Counted from the stretch's first letter, positions 21,569-30,122 are shown. The stretch: DNA of 32,184 nt from Candidatus Pacearchaeota archaeon CG_4_10_14_0_2_um_filter_35_33 (GCA_002792635.1 PFOR01000017.1:1-32184), one strand, 5' to 3'. Notes: a model not told the origin generated them from the sequence alone. Translations and numbers: made by a program.

Positions 21569-21626
21569 ATATAAAATTAAAGAAGATAATTTCAGTAATT
21601 TCAGATAAGGGGAGTCTGAAATAAAC

Positions 21627-22016
21627 TTAAATCGTCCTCACAACCTGTGGCTTCAAACTTTCAGACTTGTTTTCTTGTATAATTATGGGATTTTTTTCAA
21701 ATATTCTGTTTCTTACTTTTAATTGATAATCAAGGCGAATTTCAATTGTATTATTGTCAAGTTTTGCATTAAACTTCCATCTTGGAATTTCTCTTAAATT
21801 AACTTTAGACATTCTTAAAAACTTGGACGCCTCAAAAATTTGTATTCCTACTATAAAATTCTCCTCATCAATGTCTATAACCATGTTCTGAAACTCAACA
21901 GAAAAAGCATATTCCCTTTCACTAACTTTAAAAAACAGAATATCATTTACATAATCGTAATCCATTTCTCCTTTTCCTTCCAGATGTCTTGGTTTTATAG
22001 CTTGGGTATTTGCCAT
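21627..22016 (-). CDS. DUF2283-type antitoxin
   Basis: The 129-residue protein carries the DUF2283 signature: a beta-meander YDYVNDILFFKVSEREYAFS, then VIDIDEENFIVGIQIFEAS, in which the D-E-x-x-x-x-VGI-E/Q-I-x-x-AS pattern is diagnostic. The additional C-terminal strands (WKFNAKLDNNTIEIRLDYQL) and tail are longer than minimal DUF2283 proteins. The N-terminal 15 residues are basic. DUF2283 genes commonly follow a DUF4258-type toxin, and here the start codon lies inside the end of such a frame (22-nt overlap), so it is probably the antitoxin of that pair. The antitoxin frame is intact although its toxin has an in-frame stop. Confidence 0.72.
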   Translation of the reverse strand: MANTQAIKPRHLEGKGEMDYDYVNDILFFKVSEREYAFSVEFQNMVIDIDEENFIVGIQIFEASKFLRMSKVNLREIPRWKFNAKLDNNTIEIRLDYQLKVRNRIFEKNPIIIQENKSESLKPQVVRTI

Positions 22017-22324
22017 TCTTCTATAAAATAAAAAGTAACTATTTTAATCTTTCTATCATTAAAAGCAACTATCATTTTAAAATTTTTACCTCTATATTTG
22101 TAAAATACAGCATAATTTTCATTATATTGAAAACCTACTAAAAATGGCTTTTCTTGAAGCAATATATTTCTTAATTCATCACAAGTATAGATTTTCCTTT
22201 GTTTTTTACTTAATCTAAAAAAGGTGTGATGAGTACATTCAATCTATTCTCTTTTGTACTTTTTGATGAGATTTATGAACCCTTCAATTTCCACTCTCTT
22301 TTTAATTCTGGTTTCTTCAAACAT
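21995..22324 (-). pseudogene. DUF4258-like toxin with in-frame TAG
   Basis: The frame from ATG 22324 runs MFEETRIKKRVEIEGF, reaches TAG at 22246-22244 (codon 27), then continues with the whole toxin-like domain: HHTFFRLSKKQRKIYTCDEL, FLVGFQYNENYAVFYKYRGK and FKMIVAFNDRKIKIVTFYF. It ends at TAA 21997-21995 inside the antitoxin gene. The conserved H-H and the strand pattern match DUF4258-like (RelE/MqsR-like) ribonucleases. The TATA box fits ATG 22324 (26 nt) better than ATG 22330. A single CAG to TAG change would explain the stop. No start codon follows within reach, so the toxin is probably inactive. Confidence 0.6.
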
Positions 22325-22345
22325 ACTCATCTTAAGAATAGAATG

Positions 22346-22353
22346 TATAAAAA
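22346..22353 (-). promoter_or_regulatory. TATA box of the toxin-antitoxin pair
   Basis: tataaaaa (minus-strand TTTTTATA) is centred 26 nt before ATG 22324. Confidence 0.4.
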
Positions 22354-22388
22354 CATTGTTTTTCTTATTAAATAATAAAGATAACACT

Positions 22389-22542
22389 TAAAATCAAAGA
22401 ACTCGTTGAAAGAATAGTGCAATTCTATAAAAAAGGAAAATCAGAACAACAGATTAAAAATGTTGATTATGAAATTGATGAAGAAATCTATAAATTATAT
22501 GGAATAACAAAAGCAGAACAAGAGATTATAGAGAACTCTTAA
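22389..22542 (+). pseudogene. 3' remnant of a second restriction-modification gene
   Basis: About 154 bases repeat the 3' end of the gene at 18897-21568 with roughly 80% identity by eye. The translated remnant (KIKELVERIVQFYKKGKSEQ, then YEIDEEIYKLYGITKAEQ) aligns with the intact C terminus and ends at TAA 22540-22542. There is no start, promoter or upstream homology, and similarity begins abruptly at the aaatcaaagaactcg string. It is a leftover of a duplicated or neighbouring paralogue after deletion or replacement by the toxin-antitoxin genes. Confidence 0.8.
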
Positions 22543-22547
22543 TTTTA

Positions 22548-22781
22548 TTAATCTTGTTCCATTTCAGAGGGATTTATTTCTACTACTGCTTCTAAATCTT
22601 TTAATTTCTTAAAAATAGAAATTAAATTATCTTCAGTTATCTGTTTTGACCTACTACTTAATTCTCCAGTTGCAGAAATTATTAAATCAATAACTTCATC
22701 TCCACTAATTGATAAAGAATCTATTTTTAAATTAACAATCGAATTAAAGTTATTATCATTAAATTTTGTGTTATAATTCAA
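22548..22781 (-). CDS. Hypothetical protein, possibly a fragment
   Basis: This 77-codon frame starts at TTG 22781 and has no ATG near its 5' end. The product (IDSLSISGDEVIDLIISATG, then a helix ending KKLKDLEAVVEIN) is plausible but AT-biased; the first 13 residues are mostly Asn. No clear TATA box or ribosome site is seen. Given its position in a decaying island it could be the 3' part of a lost gene. No family is recognised. Confidence 0.35.
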   Translation of the reverse strand: MNYNTKFNDNNFNSIVNLKIDSLSISGDEVIDLIISATGELSSRSKQITEDNLISIFKKLKDLEAVVEINPSEMEQD

Positions 22782-22897
22782 GAAATAAACGAATTGGGGT
22801 AAAGACAGAATTTAATCTTGAACAGACAAGAGAAATTTCTGTTTAAAAAGTATGGGCTAAAAAGGACTTATTAAACAATGCTTTAAAAACCTTAAGC

Positions 22898-22905
22898 TTT
22901 AAAAA
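22898..22905 (+). promoter_or_regulatory. TATA box of tRNA-Lys
   Basis: tttaaaaa is centred about 27 nt before the first tRNA base. Confidence 0.5.
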
Positions 22906-22928
22906 TCAATTAATTCTATTTATTGTGT

Positions 22929-23003
22929 GGCTCCGTAGCTCAGTTTGGTCAGAGCACTGGCCTTTTAAGCCAGGTGTCGAGGGTTCAAATCCCTTCGGGG
23001 CCA
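22929..23003 (+). tRNA. tRNA-Lys (anticodon UUU)
   Basis: A full cloverleaf folds. The acceptor GGCTCCG pairs with CGGGGCC (one G-U). The D stem is GCTC/GAGC, the anticodon stem CTGGC/GCCAG with loop CTTTTAA gives anticodon TTT, and the T stem GAGGG/CCCTT encloses TTCAAAT. Discriminator base A follows; CCA is not encoded. There is no intron. The 3' end is duplicated at 23070-23095. Confidence 0.93.
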
Positions 23004-23013
23004 TTTGGGATTT
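22988..23013 (+). repeat. tRNA-Lys 3'-end repeat, copy 1
   Basis: This 26-bp string runs from the T arm through the tRNA end and 10 bases beyond. It is identical to 23070-23095, 82 bp downstream. Such duplications mark sites used by tRNA-targeting integrases. Confidence 0.85.
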
Positions 23014-23033
23014 GAACATCCTGTGGAGCAAAG

Positions 23034-23069
23034 CTCCCCAGTCCCTGAAGCTCAGGAGTTCACTTCAGG
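23034..23069. other. Structured spacer between the tRNA-end repeats
   Basis: The spacer holds an inverted repeat CCTGAAG…CTTCAGG (12-base loop, stem arms at about 23044 and 23063). Just before it is a GGAGC-aaa-GCTCC hairpin. No function is assigned. Confidence 0.35.
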
Positions 23070-23095
23070 AATCCCTTCGGGGCCATTTGGGATTT
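23070..23095 (+). repeat. tRNA-Lys 3'-end repeat, copy 2
   Basis: Second exact copy of the 26-bp tRNA-end string, without the rest of the tRNA. It is an att-like relic. Confidence 0.85.
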
Positions 23096-23107
23096 TTTGT
23101 AGAAAGC

Positions 23108-23115
23108 TTTATAAA
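23108..23115 (+). promoter_or_regulatory. TATA box of the RNA polymerase operon
   Basis: tttataaa is centred about 59 nt before the rpoH ATG. It implies a ~33-nt leader, unlike the leaderless genes around it. Confidence 0.5.
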
Positions 23116-23169
23116 GGCATATTTACAACATCATTTGTTATCGCTTAGTCATTAAAGCAAATTTGCCCA

Positions 23170-23376
23170 ATGCATATCTTACAGCCAAAACACATAAAAT
23201 TGAAGCCAGAAGAGGTAAGGAAGTTAACTAAAAATCTCAACATTTCAGTTTCTCAATTACCAAAGATAAAAATCGATGACAAAGGTCTTCCTGAGAATTG
23301 TGAAAGGGGCGATGTTGTTAAGATTGAAAGAAAATTTGGCGATAAAATAAGGGGGTATTTTAGGGTTGTTGTATGA
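23170..23376 (+). CDS. rpoH: RNA polymerase subunit H (Rpo5)
   Basis: The 68-residue protein is archaeal Rpo5/RpoH, equivalent to the C-terminal domain of eukaryotic RPB5. The signature HxxLxPKHxxL is seen as MHILQPKHIKLKPEEV. The middle helix and LPKIKIDDKGLPENCERGDVVKIER with the final GYFRVVV complete the domain. Length is normal. It opens the rpo operon and overlaps rpoB by 4 nt (ATGA). It contacts the large subunit and downstream DNA in the polymerase. Confidence 0.93.
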   Translation: MHILQPKHIKLKPEEVRKLTKNLNISVSQLPKIKIDDKGLPENCERGDVVKIERKFGDKIRGYFRVVV

Positions 23377-26300
23377 TGGCAAATAAAAAACATCTATTAG
23401 TTGAAAAATATCTTGAAGAACATTCCTTAGTTGAGTCTAATATTAGGTCTTTCAACGATTTCATTGGGAATAGGATGCAACAGATTGTTAAGGAAATTAA
23501 TGATAATATTAATAACGAAGATGTGGAAATTAAGCTTGGAAAAATAAGATTAGAAAAACCGAATGTTATTGAAGCTGATGGAAGTGTCACTAAAATAACT
23601 CCTACCGAAGCTCGATTGAGAACTATAACCTATTCTGCTCCAGTTTATGTTGAATTAAATGTTAATTATGGTGAACAGTCAGATAGTGCAGAAGTTGAGA
23701 TAGGCAGAATCCCTATTATTGTTAGAAGCGCTGCATGTAATACTAGTGGAATGAGTAAAGATGAATTAAGGGACAACTATATGGATCCGTTAGATCCTGG
23801 TGGATATTTCATAATAAATGGGAATGAGAGAATTATGATAATGACTGAGGATTTAGCCCCAAACCAGCCATTTATCGAATATGGAAGGCTTGGTTTAACA
23901 TCCAGATTATTTTCACAAAGAGGGCCTTATAGGATTCCAACAACTATTTCTGAGACAAACGAAGGTATTTTAGAAGTAACATTTAGCAGATTGAGAAATA
24001 TTCCTGCGATTGTTTTAATTAAGGCTCTTGGGATGACTAATGAATCAGAAATCGCTAAGAATATTGATGTTGAGGATAATTGTGTTATTGTAAACTTTTA
24101 TGAGTATGCCAGTATTCAGAGCACGGAAGATGCCTTAATGTTTATAGCTGAAAAGTCTGGAATTCAAGGTACAAAGAAAGAGATTCTGGATAGGGTAAAG
24201 CAGAGAATTGACTCATTTTTCCTTCCTCACATCGGATTGGAAAAGAACAATAGAACTGAGAAGGCGTTAACATTATGTAAATTGTTGAAACAATATTTGA
24301 AGGCAAAGGATGATGATAATATAAGAACAGACAAGGACCATTATGCAAACAAAAGGGTTAAGCTTTCAGGAGATTTGCTTGCTGACTTATTTAGAGTTAA
24401 CTTGAACATTCTTATTAAAGATATACAATACTCATTGCAGAAAGTTGTCAAAAGAAAGAAATTCTATTCGATAAAAACAATAGCTAAGAGTACTTTATTC
24501 AGTCATAGAATTGAGAGTGCGATTGCAACAGGTAGTTGGATTGGTGAAAGAACCGGAGTTACGCAAAATATGCAGAAAAGTAACTATCTTGATATGTTGA
24601 GTCATTTGCAAAGAGTTTCTTCTACACTGCCAGGTGAGCAAGGAAATCTGAAGGCAAGAACATTACATCCGACACATTATGGAAGATTCTGCCCTACTGA
24701 AACCCCAGAGGGTACTGAAATTGGTTTAAGAAAAAATCTTTCTATACTGGCTAGAATATCCATTGCAATCGAGTTTGATGAGAATAGCTCCTTAAAGAAG
24801 TTTAAGGATGCTGGATTGAACGAGGATGGCGAGTTTGATGTGTTCTTTAATGGTAGATATATTGGTGCTGTTAAAAACAATAAGGATTTTGTTGCCGAAG
24901 TTAGAAAATTAAGGAGAAAGGGTGGATTACCCGGTGATTTGAGTGTTAGAAGTTTTGGAACTGCGGGAGAAGTAGTTATATCGACTGAAATTGGAAGGGT
25001 TCTCAGGCCATTGATTGTGGTTGAAGATGGAAAAAGTAAATTGACTGAGGAAGTTGAAAAAGAACTAGAAGAAGGAGAATCAACTTGGCAGGATTTGATT
25101 GACAGAGGGATTATTGAATATGTTGATGCATCAGAAGAGGAAGATGCCTTGGTCGCTCTTGAAAAAGATGACATTACTGAAAAAAGTACACATCTTGAAG
25201 TTGACATAATCGATATTTTTGGGTTAATCACTGGATTGGTTCCGTTCTGTAACCACGACCAATCATCCAGATTGAACAAGGGAAGCAAGACGTTGAAGCA
25301 AAGTCTTGGTATCTATGCAGCTAATTATTTGACTAGATTAGATACAGATGTTTCCATTCTTCATTATCCTCAAAAGCCTATTGTTAGGAGTTTTATTTAT
25401 GATACTCTTGATATTTATCCAGCGGGCCAGAATCTTGTTGTTGCTGTAATGCCTTATGAGGGTTATAATGTTGAGGACGCCATTGTTCTGAATAAGGCGA
25501 GTGTTGATAGAGGTATGGGGAGGAGTACTTACTTTAGACCTTACAAGTCTACTGAACGGCATTATGCTGGTGGGTTGAAGGATGAAATAGTAGTGCCAGA
25601 CAAAGATGTTTCGGGATATAGAACGGAGGAGTCCTATAAATATTTGGAAGATGACGGTATTGCGTTTGTTGAAGCAGCCGTTAACTCAGGAGATGTTATT
25701 ATTGGTAAAACTACACCTCCAAAATTCTTGTCTGAGGCTAAGGATATCAGTTTGCAGTCTAAGAAGGAAGGAAGCACACCAGTTAGACAAGAGGAAAGTG
25801 GAACGGTTGATGCTGTTTTCGTTACCGTTGATGGTGAAGGTAATAAGATTGCCCAGGTTAGACTTAGGGACTTGAGAATTCCGGAACCCGGAGACAAGTA
25901 TTCTGCTCCGCACGGACAAAAGGGAGTTATAGGAATGATTGCTAAATCTGAAGATATTCCATTTACTGCATCGGGTATAAGGCCTGATTTGATATTTAAT
26001 CCCCACAACATTCCAGGTAGAAAGAGTATAGGTTATTTGATTGAACTTCTTGCCGGAAAGACAGGCGCATTGACAGGAAAAATAATTGATGGTACTGCTT
26101 TCTGTGGGGATAAAGTTGATTATTTTGAGGAACAACTTAGGAGATTAGGATTCAGTTACGATGGAAAAGAAGTTATGTACAATGGTATCACTGGAAGGAG
26201 AATGGATGTCAGAATTTACATCGGAAATATGTATTATTTGAAACTTAAGTATATGGTGAATAATAGAATTCATGCCAGGGCTTCAGGAAAAGTTGCATTG

Positions 26301-26624
26301 CTTACAAGACAGCCTATAGAGGGAAGAGCAAGAGGAGGAGCATTAAGGTTGGGAGAAATGGAGCAACAAGCCTTAGTAGGGCATGGAGCATCCTTGCTAT
26401 TGAAAGAAAGATATGACTCTGATAAGACTACAATGTATCTTTGTACTAAGTGTGGTGGCGTAGGTTATGAAGATGTAATAAGGAATAAGATTGTATGTTC
26501 AAACTGTGGCGGAATAGAAGCATTTCCTGTTGAAGTCTCATATGCATTCAAATTGTTAGTAGACGAGTTGCTTGGATTGCACATATCAACTTCATTCGAA
26601 TTAAAAAATAAATTTGACAAATGA
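23373..26624 (+). CDS. rpoB: RNA polymerase subunit B (Rpo2), unsplit
   Basis: This 1083-residue single-chain subunit corresponds to the joined B''-B' halves found split in some archaea. Visible are the lobe and protrusion regions, GRFCPTETPEGTEIGL (fork region), AVMPYEGYNVEDAIVLNK (a hybrid-binding segment), GDKYSAPHGQKGVIGM (the switch near the active site) and the C-terminal zinc motif CTKCGGVGYEDVIRNKIVC followed by SNCGG (C1024 first). It binds the nucleic-acid scaffold opposite RpoA. The start overlaps rpoH by 4 nt; ATG 23376 is an alternative. The stop overlaps rpoA by 4 nt. Confidence 0.96.
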   Translation: MMANKKHLLVEKYLEEHSLVESNIRSFNDFIGNRMQQIVKEINDNINNEDVEIKLGKIRLEKPNVIEADGSVTKITPTEARLRTITYSAPVYVELNVNYGEQSDSAEVEIGRIPIIVRSAACNTSGMSKDELRDNYMDPLDPGGYFIINGNERIMIMTEDLAPNQPFIEYGRLGLTSRLFSQRGPYRIPTTISETNEGILEVTFSRLRNIPAIVLIKALGMTNESEIAKNIDVEDNCVIVNFYEYASIQSTEDALMFIAEKSGIQGTKKEILDRVKQRIDSFFLPHIGLEKNNRTEKALTLCKLLKQYLKAKDDDNIRTDKDHYANKRVKLSGDLLADLFRVNLNILIKDIQYSLQKVVKRKKFYSIKTIAKSTLFSHRIESAIATGSWIGERTGVTQNMQKSNYLDMLSHLQRVSSTLPGEQGNLKARTLHPTHYGRFCPTETPEGTEIGLRKNLSILARISIAIEFDENSSLKKFKDAGLNEDGEFDVFFNGRYIGAVKNNKDFVAEVRKLRRKGGLPGDLSVRSFGTAGEVVISTEIGRVLRPLIVVEDGKSKLTEEVEKELEEGESTWQDLIDRGIIEYVDASEEEDALVALEKDDITEKSTHLEVDIIDIFGLITGLVPFCNHDQSSRLNKGSKTLKQSLGIYAANYLTRLDTDVSILHYPQKPIVRSFIYDTLDIYPAGQNLVVAVMPYEGYNVEDAIVLNKASVDRGMGRSTYFRPYKSTERHYAGGLKDEIVVPDKDVSGYRTEESYKYLEDDGIAFVEAAVNSGDVIIGKTTPPKFLSEAKDISLQSKKEGSTPVRQEESGTVDAVFVTVDGEGNKIAQVRLRDLRIPEPGDKYSAPHGQKGVIGMIAKSEDIPFTASGIRPDLIFNPHNIPGRKSIGYLIELLAGKTGALTGKIIDGTAFCGDKVDYFEEQLRRLGFSYDGKEVMYNGITGRRMDVRIYIGNMYYLKLKYMVNNRIHARASGKVALLTRQPIEGRARGGALRLGEMEQQALVGHGASLLLKERYDSDKTTMYLCTKCGGVGYEDVIRNKIVCSNCGGIEAFPVEVSYAFKLLVDELLGLHISTSFELKNKFDK

Positions 26625-29600
26625 AAGAAGAATATATAAGAAAACAAGTTAGGGCGTTGGCATTCAGTTTAGTCAGTCCTGAGAGAGTTAAGAGAATAAG
26701 CTCTGCAAAAATAGTTACGCCTGAACTTTATGATATTGATGGATTTCCTGTTGATGGTGGTTTAATGGATTTGAGGCTTGGAGCAATAGATCCTGGCGTT
26801 AAGTGCAGAACGTGTGGAAAAAGAGTTAAGGAATGTCCTGGACACCCCGGACATATAGAATTGGCCAGACCTGTACTTCATATTAAATATGTCCCATTAG
26901 TTGAATTGTTCTTAAGGAGCTTCTGTCATAATTGTGGGAAGTTGTTGCTTTCTGACGAAAAAATTAAGGGAATGAATCTAGTTGACAGATCTAAGAAGGC
27001 CAGAGACAAGAAACAATGCCCTCATTGTAGTTATACTCAGGAAAAAGTCAGACTTGAGAAGCCTAGCTCATTTATGATGGGTAAAAGAAGGATATTCCCG
27101 ACGGAAATCAGAGATCACCTTGTTAAGATAACTGATGAAGAAATGAAGAAGATTGGAGTTAATCCGAGAACATGTAGGCCTGAATGGGCCATATTAAGCC
27201 AGCTTCTTGTTCCTAGTGTTACTGTTCGAACATCCATTACCTTGGAGTCTGGAGAAAGAAGCGAAGATGATTTAACGCATAAGTTATCTGATATAATTAG
27301 AAGTAACCAAAGGCTTTGGGAAAACCTAAACGCTGGTGCTCCGGAAGTTATTATAGAAGATTTGTGGGATTTGCTTCAGTATCATATAACAACATTCTTT
27401 GATAATAATATAACAAGAATTCCTCCTGCAAGACATAGGAGTGGACAGCCTTTAAAAACAATTACTGAAAGAATTAAAGGAAAAGAAGGAAGAATCAGAA
27501 AGAACCTTGCAGGAAAAAGAGTTAATTTCTCCTCGAGAACTGTTATATCTCCTGATCCGTATTTAGCAATTAATGAGGTCGGGATTCCTTATGAAATAGC
27601 CAGGATATTAACCGTTCCTGAACCTGTTACCTCAGAAAATTTTGAACAATTAAAGAAATTAATAAGGAAGGGACAGGAACATCCTGGTGCAAATTATGTT
27701 ATCAGACCTGATGGAAGAAAGAAAAGAGTAAGTGAAGAATTGAAAGAAGAGTTATGTAATGAAATTCAGCCAGGATACTTGGTTGAAAGACATATTCAAG
27801 ACGGAGATATTGTGTTATTCAATAGGCATCCTAGTTTGCACAAGCAAAGCTTGATGGCTCATTATGTTAAAGTTTTGCCTGACAGAACATTTAAGTTGCA
27901 TCCTGCGGCGGCTGCACCTTATAATGCAGACTTTGACGGAGACGAAATGAACATTCATTCACCTCAGACCGAAGAGGCAAGAGCAGAATCTAAAATATTG
28001 CTTGATATTAATAATAATATTATATCGTCTAAAAATAATACAAATCTTGTTGGATGCATTGCAGATGCAGTTACTGGAAATTATCTGATTGGACAAGAGA
28101 TGTTTGATAAAGCTGAAGCAGATCAATTGTTGTTTTCTGTTGGAATAATCAATAATTCTAAGACAAAGAGTGTTGCAGGAGCTGATTTATTTTCCCAAAT
28201 TCTTCCTAAAGAAGCAAATCTTAAAGTTCCTCGGGAGATTTTAGGAGACAATTCATTTGGTGTTGAAGGTGGAGAAATGGTCAAGGCCATTGACAAAGCC
28301 ATGGGGAAAAAAGAAGCTGTTGAAGCAATAGCCAGAGCATTTAAGCTTGGAACAACATATTTGACAAGCAGAGGCTATACATTATCATTGCATGATGTTA
28401 ATGTTTCTGATAAAGTTAAAGAAGAAACTCTAAAACTTATTGATGACGCAAAAGCAAAAACCCAAAAAGCAATAAGAGATAAGAAAGATGGAACATTGCC
28501 TTTGATCCCAGGAAAGAATGCTGAAGAGTCTATGGAAGTTAAGATTTCTCAGATTTTGAATGAAGTTAGTTCAAAGGCAGGAGATGTTGTTAAAGCAACG
28601 TTGCCTACAGATAGCAATGTTTACAAGATGATTAAACCGGGTGCTGCAGGTAATATGATGGCAGTTACACAAATTGGGTGTAGTGTGGGTCAGCAATCGT
28701 TGTGGAATAAGAGAATTGACATAGGTTATACAGGGAGAACACTTTCATTCTTTGAGAAGAATGATTTGGGAAGCGAAGCTAGAGGATTCATCAAGTCATC
28801 ATACTTCGGGGGATTAAAGCCTACAGAATTTTTCTTTGGGGCAATGACTGGAAGAGATGGTCTGATGGATACTGCATTAAGAACACCTAAATCCGGTTAT
28901 TTGTATAGGAGATTGGTTTCTGCATTACAGGACTTAAAGGTTGAATACGATGGAACTGTAAGGGATGCTTCTGAAAATATCATTCAGTTTGAGGCTGGTG
29001 GAGATGGTATTGATGTTGCTGGAATACACCTTAATTCTAAAGTTCCTCCTGGTGAGGCAATTGGGGTTATTACAGCACAAAGTTTTGGTGAAGCATCTAC
29101 GCAAATGGTTCTAAACGTTTTCCATTCCGCAGGTGTTGCGGAAATGCAAGTTACACAAGGTCTTCCAAGGTTGATTGAAATATTTGATGCAAGAAAGAAC
29201 CCTTCTACTCCACTAATGGAAATATATCTTGATAGAGAAAATAATAATGAGAAGGATGCTAAAGTAATTGCTGAAAAAATTAAAGAAGTTACACTTGAAG
29301 AGATAGCCAGAAAAATTAAGATTGACTTTACAGGAAACAAGATTGAAATTGATTTGGACAACCAATCATTAAGAAGTGTTCATGTTGGGATACAGAAGAT
29401 TGTTGACAGGCTTGTGGAAAAAGGTTATGAAGCAAAAGCAAGAGATATGAAAATTGTTTTGAAAGTTGCAGATTTGGATTTCAAGGGGTTGTATAAATTT
29501 AAGGAAAAGTTGAAGAAAACAATTATTTCAGGCGTTAAGGGAATTTCACAAGTTATTGTTGCTAAAAGAGGAAGCGATTATGTTGTTCTGACTGCTGGTT

Positions 29601-30052
29601 CTAATCTTAAAGATGTTATGGAGATAAAAGGCATTAATCCTGATAAGATTACCACCAACGACATCCATGAAACTGCAGAAGTCTTTGGTATAGAGTCTGC
29701 TAGGGAGGCTATTATTGTGGAAATAGATAAGGTTCTGGAAGGACAAGGTCTTGACATTAATGAAAGGCATTTGGATTTAATTGCAGATGCTATGACATCT
29801 AATGGCGTGGTTAGGGGTGTTACAAGGATGGGAATTATTTCTCATAAATCTAGCATTTTTGCGAGAGCGGCATTTGAGACTCCAGACAAACAATTTATCA
29901 ACGCAACGATACAGGGTGCAAGAGATGAGTTATCGTCTGTAATTGAAAACATAATGTTGAATCAGCCTGTGCCTGTTGGAACTGGATTGCCTGGTTTGTT
30001 AGTAAAAGTTACAGGCCCCTTAGTTAACAAGAAGTTGGAAAAAAAGAAATGA
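26621..30052 (+). CDS. rpoA: RNA polymerase subunit A, fused A'-A'' (Rpo1)
   Basis: This one 1143-residue chain encodes both the A' and A'' halves, which are separate genes in most archaea. The catalytic magnesium site NADFDGDEMNIH begins at N435 (D437, D439, D441). The N-terminal zinc ligands are in CRTCGKRVKECPGHPGH. The A' part ends at GGDGID (793-798) and only about 12 residues later the A'' trigger-loop segment GEAIGVITAQSFGEASTQM begins at 811, so the usual junction extensions are missing. The C terminus carries the A'' helices and GTGLPGLLVKVTG. The total is shorter than typical A' plus A''. It overlaps rpoB by 4 nt. Confidence 0.94.
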   Translation: MKEEYIRKQVRALAFSLVSPERVKRISSAKIVTPELYDIDGFPVDGGLMDLRLGAIDPGVKCRTCGKRVKECPGHPGHIELARPVLHIKYVPLVELFLRSFCHNCGKLLLSDEKIKGMNLVDRSKKARDKKQCPHCSYTQEKVRLEKPSSFMMGKRRIFPTEIRDHLVKITDEEMKKIGVNPRTCRPEWAILSQLLVPSVTVRTSITLESGERSEDDLTHKLSDIIRSNQRLWENLNAGAPEVIIEDLWDLLQYHITTFFDNNITRIPPARHRSGQPLKTITERIKGKEGRIRKNLAGKRVNFSSRTVISPDPYLAINEVGIPYEIARILTVPEPVTSENFEQLKKLIRKGQEHPGANYVIRPDGRKKRVSEELKEELCNEIQPGYLVERHIQDGDIVLFNRHPSLHKQSLMAHYVKVLPDRTFKLHPAAAAPYNADFDGDEMNIHSPQTEEARAESKILLDINNNIISSKNNTNLVGCIADAVTGNYLIGQEMFDKAEADQLLFSVGIINNSKTKSVAGADLFSQILPKEANLKVPREILGDNSFGVEGGEMVKAIDKAMGKKEAVEAIARAFKLGTTYLTSRGYTLSLHDVNVSDKVKEETLKLIDDAKAKTQKAIRDKKDGTLPLIPGKNAEESMEVKISQILNEVSSKAGDVVKATLPTDSNVYKMIKPGAAGNMMAVTQIGCSVGQQSLWNKRIDIGYTGRTLSFFEKNDLGSEARGFIKSSYFGGLKPTEFFFGAMTGRDGLMDTALRTPKSGYLYRRLVSALQDLKVEYDGTVRDASENIIQFEAGGDGIDVAGIHLNSKVPPGEAIGVITAQSFGEASTQMVLNVFHSAGVAEMQVTQGLPRLIEIFDARKNPSTPLMEIYLDRENNNEKDAKVIAEKIKEVTLEEIARKIKIDFTGNKIEIDLDNQSLRSVHVGIQKIVDRLVEKGYEAKARDMKIVLKVADLDFKGLYKFKEKLKKTIISGVKGISQVIVAKRGSDYVVLTAGSNLKDVMEIKGINPDKITTNDIHETAEVFGIESAREAIIVEIDKVLEGQGLDINERHLDLIADAMTSNGVVRGVTRMGIISHKSSIFARAAFETPDKQFINATIQGARDELSSVIENIMLNQPVPVGTGLPGLLVKVTGPLVNKKLEKKK

Positions 30053-30090
30053 TAGATTCTCTTTAACGTTGGAAAATTATTAAACATAAG

Positions 30091-30098
30091 TTTATAAA
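30091..30098 (+). promoter_or_regulatory. TATA box of rpl30e-nusA
   Basis: tttataaa is centred about 28 nt before ATG 30123, so rpl30e may also be transcribed independently of rpoA. Confidence 0.45.
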
Positions 30099-30122
30099 CT
30101 TGATAAATAAAGAAATTTTAAG

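Noticed and set aside
22925-23155. 76-residue ORF across the tRNA
   Set aside because: It overlaps the tRNA-Lys gene and the repeats, and the translation is an artefact of the RNA sequence.
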